Source of the DNA: Pirellula sp. | GTDB taxonomy: Bacteria; Planctomycetota; Planctomycetia; Pirellulales; PNKZ01 | NCBI GenBank assembly: GCA_013822735.1 | Contig: PNKZ01000001.1 | Span: 1 to 64,000, forward strand | Direction: 5' to 3' | Length of the DNA stretch: 64,000 bases | In this document: piece after piece, positions 62,070-64,000 of the stretch | Layout of the letters: each line of letters opens with the position of its first letter | How positions within the stretch are numbered: the first letter of the stretch is position 1 | Notes under the pieces: generated by a model | The model's input: the letters and a program-made list of their open reading frames with translations, nothing else | Told to the model about the DNA's origin: nothing | Databases searched by the model: none | Position numbers and translations under genes: made by a program

Positions 62070-64000
62070 TTAGTGCACGTCGCGGAATCGGAGAATCAGC
62101 AACACCGCCGCCAGCGTCGCCGCGAAGACGACGCTGAGCGCCACGACGCTGGCCGTCGTTCCCAAGCGTTTCTTCTTCGGCAAATAATACTCGGCGAAGT
62201 CCGGTCGGTCCGGGTCGTTGATCGAGCGATCGGTCACGATGGTGTTCGAGTACGGCGAAGGTCCGAGCGGTTTGCGCTCCGCTTCCAGCAGCAGCATCGC
62301 TTCGAAGCCGTGCCGGGTCGGCATGATGAAAGCCGCGGGGCGCACGAAGCGTTGCATGTCGTGAATCGGCAAGAGCGTGCCGCCGAAAATCACCATGGGG
62401 ATGAGCACCAACGGCAGCAGCGCCATCGCAACCTCTTGCGTCCTTGCGACGGCGGAAATGATCAGGCCGATTCCGACGCCGGTGCAGGCCGTCAGCATCA
62501 TGATCAAAAACGAGGAAGCGATCGGCGCTCGCAGGCCGCAGCCCCAGCGGGCGGCGATCAACAGCACCGCGCATTGAATCGTGCATAAAATCGCCCCCAC
62601 GATCAGCTTCGACGCCACATAAGCCGGCAACTGCAAGTTGACCATCCGCTCACGTTGAAAGATGGCCCATTCGCCGACGATCTCGCGCACGGCGTTCGAA
62701 CAACCGAACCAAAGGGACGACAAGCACAACAAGAACACGGTGACGGCGGTGGCGCCGGTCGTGCGCAGCCACGATTCGCTGGTGATTTGCTGCCGCGCGT
62801 GTTCGCCGAACACCACGATCACCAACATCGCGACAATCGGCGCTTGCGCCAACAAGATCACCGTATTCCACCGATCGGCGATCTTGATCGTCAGCGATCG
62901 TCGCACCAAGGTGATGCATTGCTGCACGACGTCGTTGTTGCGCGGCGGCGCGAGCATCTCGCGCGACGGCACTTTCCCGGCGCGCGCTTCAACGTAATTC
63001 TTGTAGTAGGCCGATTCTTGAAAACGTCGCCGCCACTCTTCGGCCGACCGAGTGGATAAGCCGCGCAGCACGCGCTCCGGCGAAAGATCGCGCTCTCCCT
63101 TGGTCGCGTCGAGCTGCGGATTGAAAAACTCCACGGCGTCGGGATGCGCCGGGCCGAAGTACACCAGCCTGCCGGGATCGCGCTCGTTGGTGTCGCGCGC
63201 CACGATCGCCAACAGATCCATCAATCGAAACGCTTCGCGTCCCGGTTGATGCACCGTCAAGAGGATCCCTTTGCCGATGTCGGCCAGCCGTCGCAGCAGC
63301 GTCATGACGACGAACGCGTCTTCCGACGACAAGCCCGAAGTTGGCTCGTCGAGGAACAACACCGCCGGATCGGTCAGCAATTCCATCGCTAGGTTGACGC
63401 GTTTCCGCTGCCCGCCGCTGATTCCTTTGCGCTCCGGCGAGCCGATGCGAACGTACCGCGTTCCTTCGATCTGCAGTTGCTTGAGTACCCCGGTCACGCG
63501 CTTCCGAATCTCTTCATCGGTCGTGTCGGCCGGCATGCGGAGCCGAGCCGTAAAGCTCAAGGCCTGATCGACCGTCAGCTCATTGTGCATGATGTCGTCT
63601 TGCGGCACGTAGCCGATGAGGCTGCCGTAATCCGCATAGTGAGCATGCAAGTCGTAGCCGTTGAGCGTCACCTTTCCGCGCGCCGGAAAGAGGTAGCCGT
63701 TCAGCAAGTTCATCAACGTGGTCTTGCCGGAACCGCTCGGGCCCATCAGTCCGACGAACTCCGACGAGAAAAACGTTAGCGACACCCCTTCCAGCAATTT
63801 GCGATTCCCGGCGTCGAAGGAAATGTCGCGCGCTTCCACGGTGAGCGCCGCGAGACGTTCGGTGCGCTCCAACCTTCCTTCCGGTGAAAGCTCCAGTCGG
63901 AAACTACCGATCGTCACGATGTCGCCCGGGCGCAGCGGCGTCGGCTCCTCGACCAAATGGCCGTTGTGCAGCGTGCCGTTTGATGAGCCGAGATCTTCGA
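62070..64000 (-). CDS. FHA-ABC-2 fusion transporter, 5' end missing
   Basis: Runs off the right edge. The ORF track starts at a TTG at 63956, but the frame stays open to the end of the window. The upstream codons read EDLGSSNGTLHNG, the phosphothreonine-binding FHA signature, so an FHA domain precedes the transporter. Then an ABC ATPase: GPSGSGKTTLMNLLNG (Walker A), GISGGQRKRVNLAMELL (signature), VLFLDEPTSGLSSEDA (Walker B) and LTVHQPG (H-loop), all intact. An ABCG-like ABC-2 membrane domain with about six helices follows (for example AFVMPTRHGFE region). FHA reads kinase output, so a link to the adjacent Ser/Thr kinase is plausible. Confidence 0.9.
   Translation of the reverse strand, partial: EDLGSSNGTLHNGHLVEEPTPLRPGDIVTIGSFRLELSPEGRLERTERLAALTVEARDISFDAGNRKLLEGVSLTFFSSEFVGLMGPSGSGKTTLMNLLNGYLFPARGKVTLNGYDLHAHYADYGSLIGYVPQDDIMHNELTVDQALSFTARLRMPADTTDEEIRKRVTGVLKQLQIEGTRYVRIGSPERKGISGGQRKRVNLAMELLTDPAVLFLDEPTSGLSSEDAFVVMTLLRRLADIGKGILLTVHQPGREAFRLMDLLAIVARDTNERDPGRLVYFGPAHPDAVEFFNPQLDATKGERDLSPERVLRGLSTRSAEEWRRRFQESAYYKNYVEARAGKVPSREMLAPPRNNDVVQQCITLVRRSLTIKIADRWNTVILLAQAPIVAMLVIVVFGEHARQQITSESWLRTTGATAVTVFLLCLSSLWFGCSNAVREIVGEWAIFQRERMVNLQLPAYVASKLIVGAILCTIQCAVLLIAARWGCGLRAPIASSFLIMMLTACTGVGIGLIISAVARTQEVAMALLPLVLIPMVIFGGTLLPIHDMQRFVRPAAFIMPTRHGFEAMLLLEAERKPLGPSPYSNTIVTDRSINDPDRPDFAEYYLPKKKRLGTTASVVALSVVFAATLAAVLLILRFRDVH

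Overview
The window looks like a chromosomal segment of a planctomycete (Planctomycetota, probably Pirellulales-like). The inference rests on family content: three secreted sulfatases, a DUF1592-DUF1552 cytochrome/Tat pair, an SLA1-homology-domain (SHD1) protein, FAD-dependent oxidoreductases with carbohydrate-type or EF-hand add-ons, a large Ser/Thr kinase with a WD40 partner, GC-rich DNA and weak Shine-Dalgarno use. No taxonomic marker gene is present, so the order is uncertain.

Layout. (1) 1-20 kb is an envelope and polymer-use region: an LRR-type protein cut by the left edge, a GH43 glycosidase, a sulfatase, an OprP-type and two OprB-type porins, decayed OprB and DUF1254 copies, a DUF1254/DUF1214 protein, two CTAGR-type sulfatases, a FadL-type channel, an outer-membrane barrel and a SOUL protein. 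(2) 19-28 kb holds two NhaR-type LysR regulators (one behind a beta-carbonic anhydrase, one divergent from an HPF-type ribosome factor, with a leaderless-looking promoter) and a type I secretion-like operon whose ABC ATPase has lost key catalytic residues. (3) 28-38.5 kb holds an alpha/beta hydrolase, a three-gene redox operon (secreted FAD oxidoreductase, membrane protein with two FMN-attachment motifs and Fe-S clusters, ApbE flavin transferase) and the DUF1592-DUF1552 pair. (4) 38.8-43.4 kb has a RAYT transposase inside perfect 22-bp inverted repeats and an ArsR-led sulfur operon (cysteine desulfurase, rhodanese, ArsM-like methyltransferase, cupin).

(5) 43.7-50.5 kb is the most remarkable part: a fragment of a serine recombinase, then 23 tRNA or tRNA-like genes on the + strand covering 17 amino acids (none read as Ile, Gln or Ser), an HNH endonuclease gene inside the array, an 18-nt exact copy of a universally conserved 23S rRNA segment, and five consecutive structured RNAs just upstream of a Ro60/TROVE gene. 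Each of the five has a closing helix, a TGCC-type / CTTC-type internal loop and a second helix, with compensatory base changes between copies. Three enclose a circularly permuted tRNA-like module (T arm, hairpin-closed acceptor stem, D-arm sequence). I interpret them as Y RNAs of the YrlA type. The locus reads as a Ro60-Y RNA system grown out of, or embedded in, a tRNA array.

(6) 50.5-64 kb holds a second FAD oxidoreductase with an EF-hand, then a + strand signalling cluster (SHD1-TPR-inactive-protease-zinc-finger protein, Ser/Thr kinase, WD40 protein, M48 protease) facing an FHA-ABC transporter cut by the right edge.
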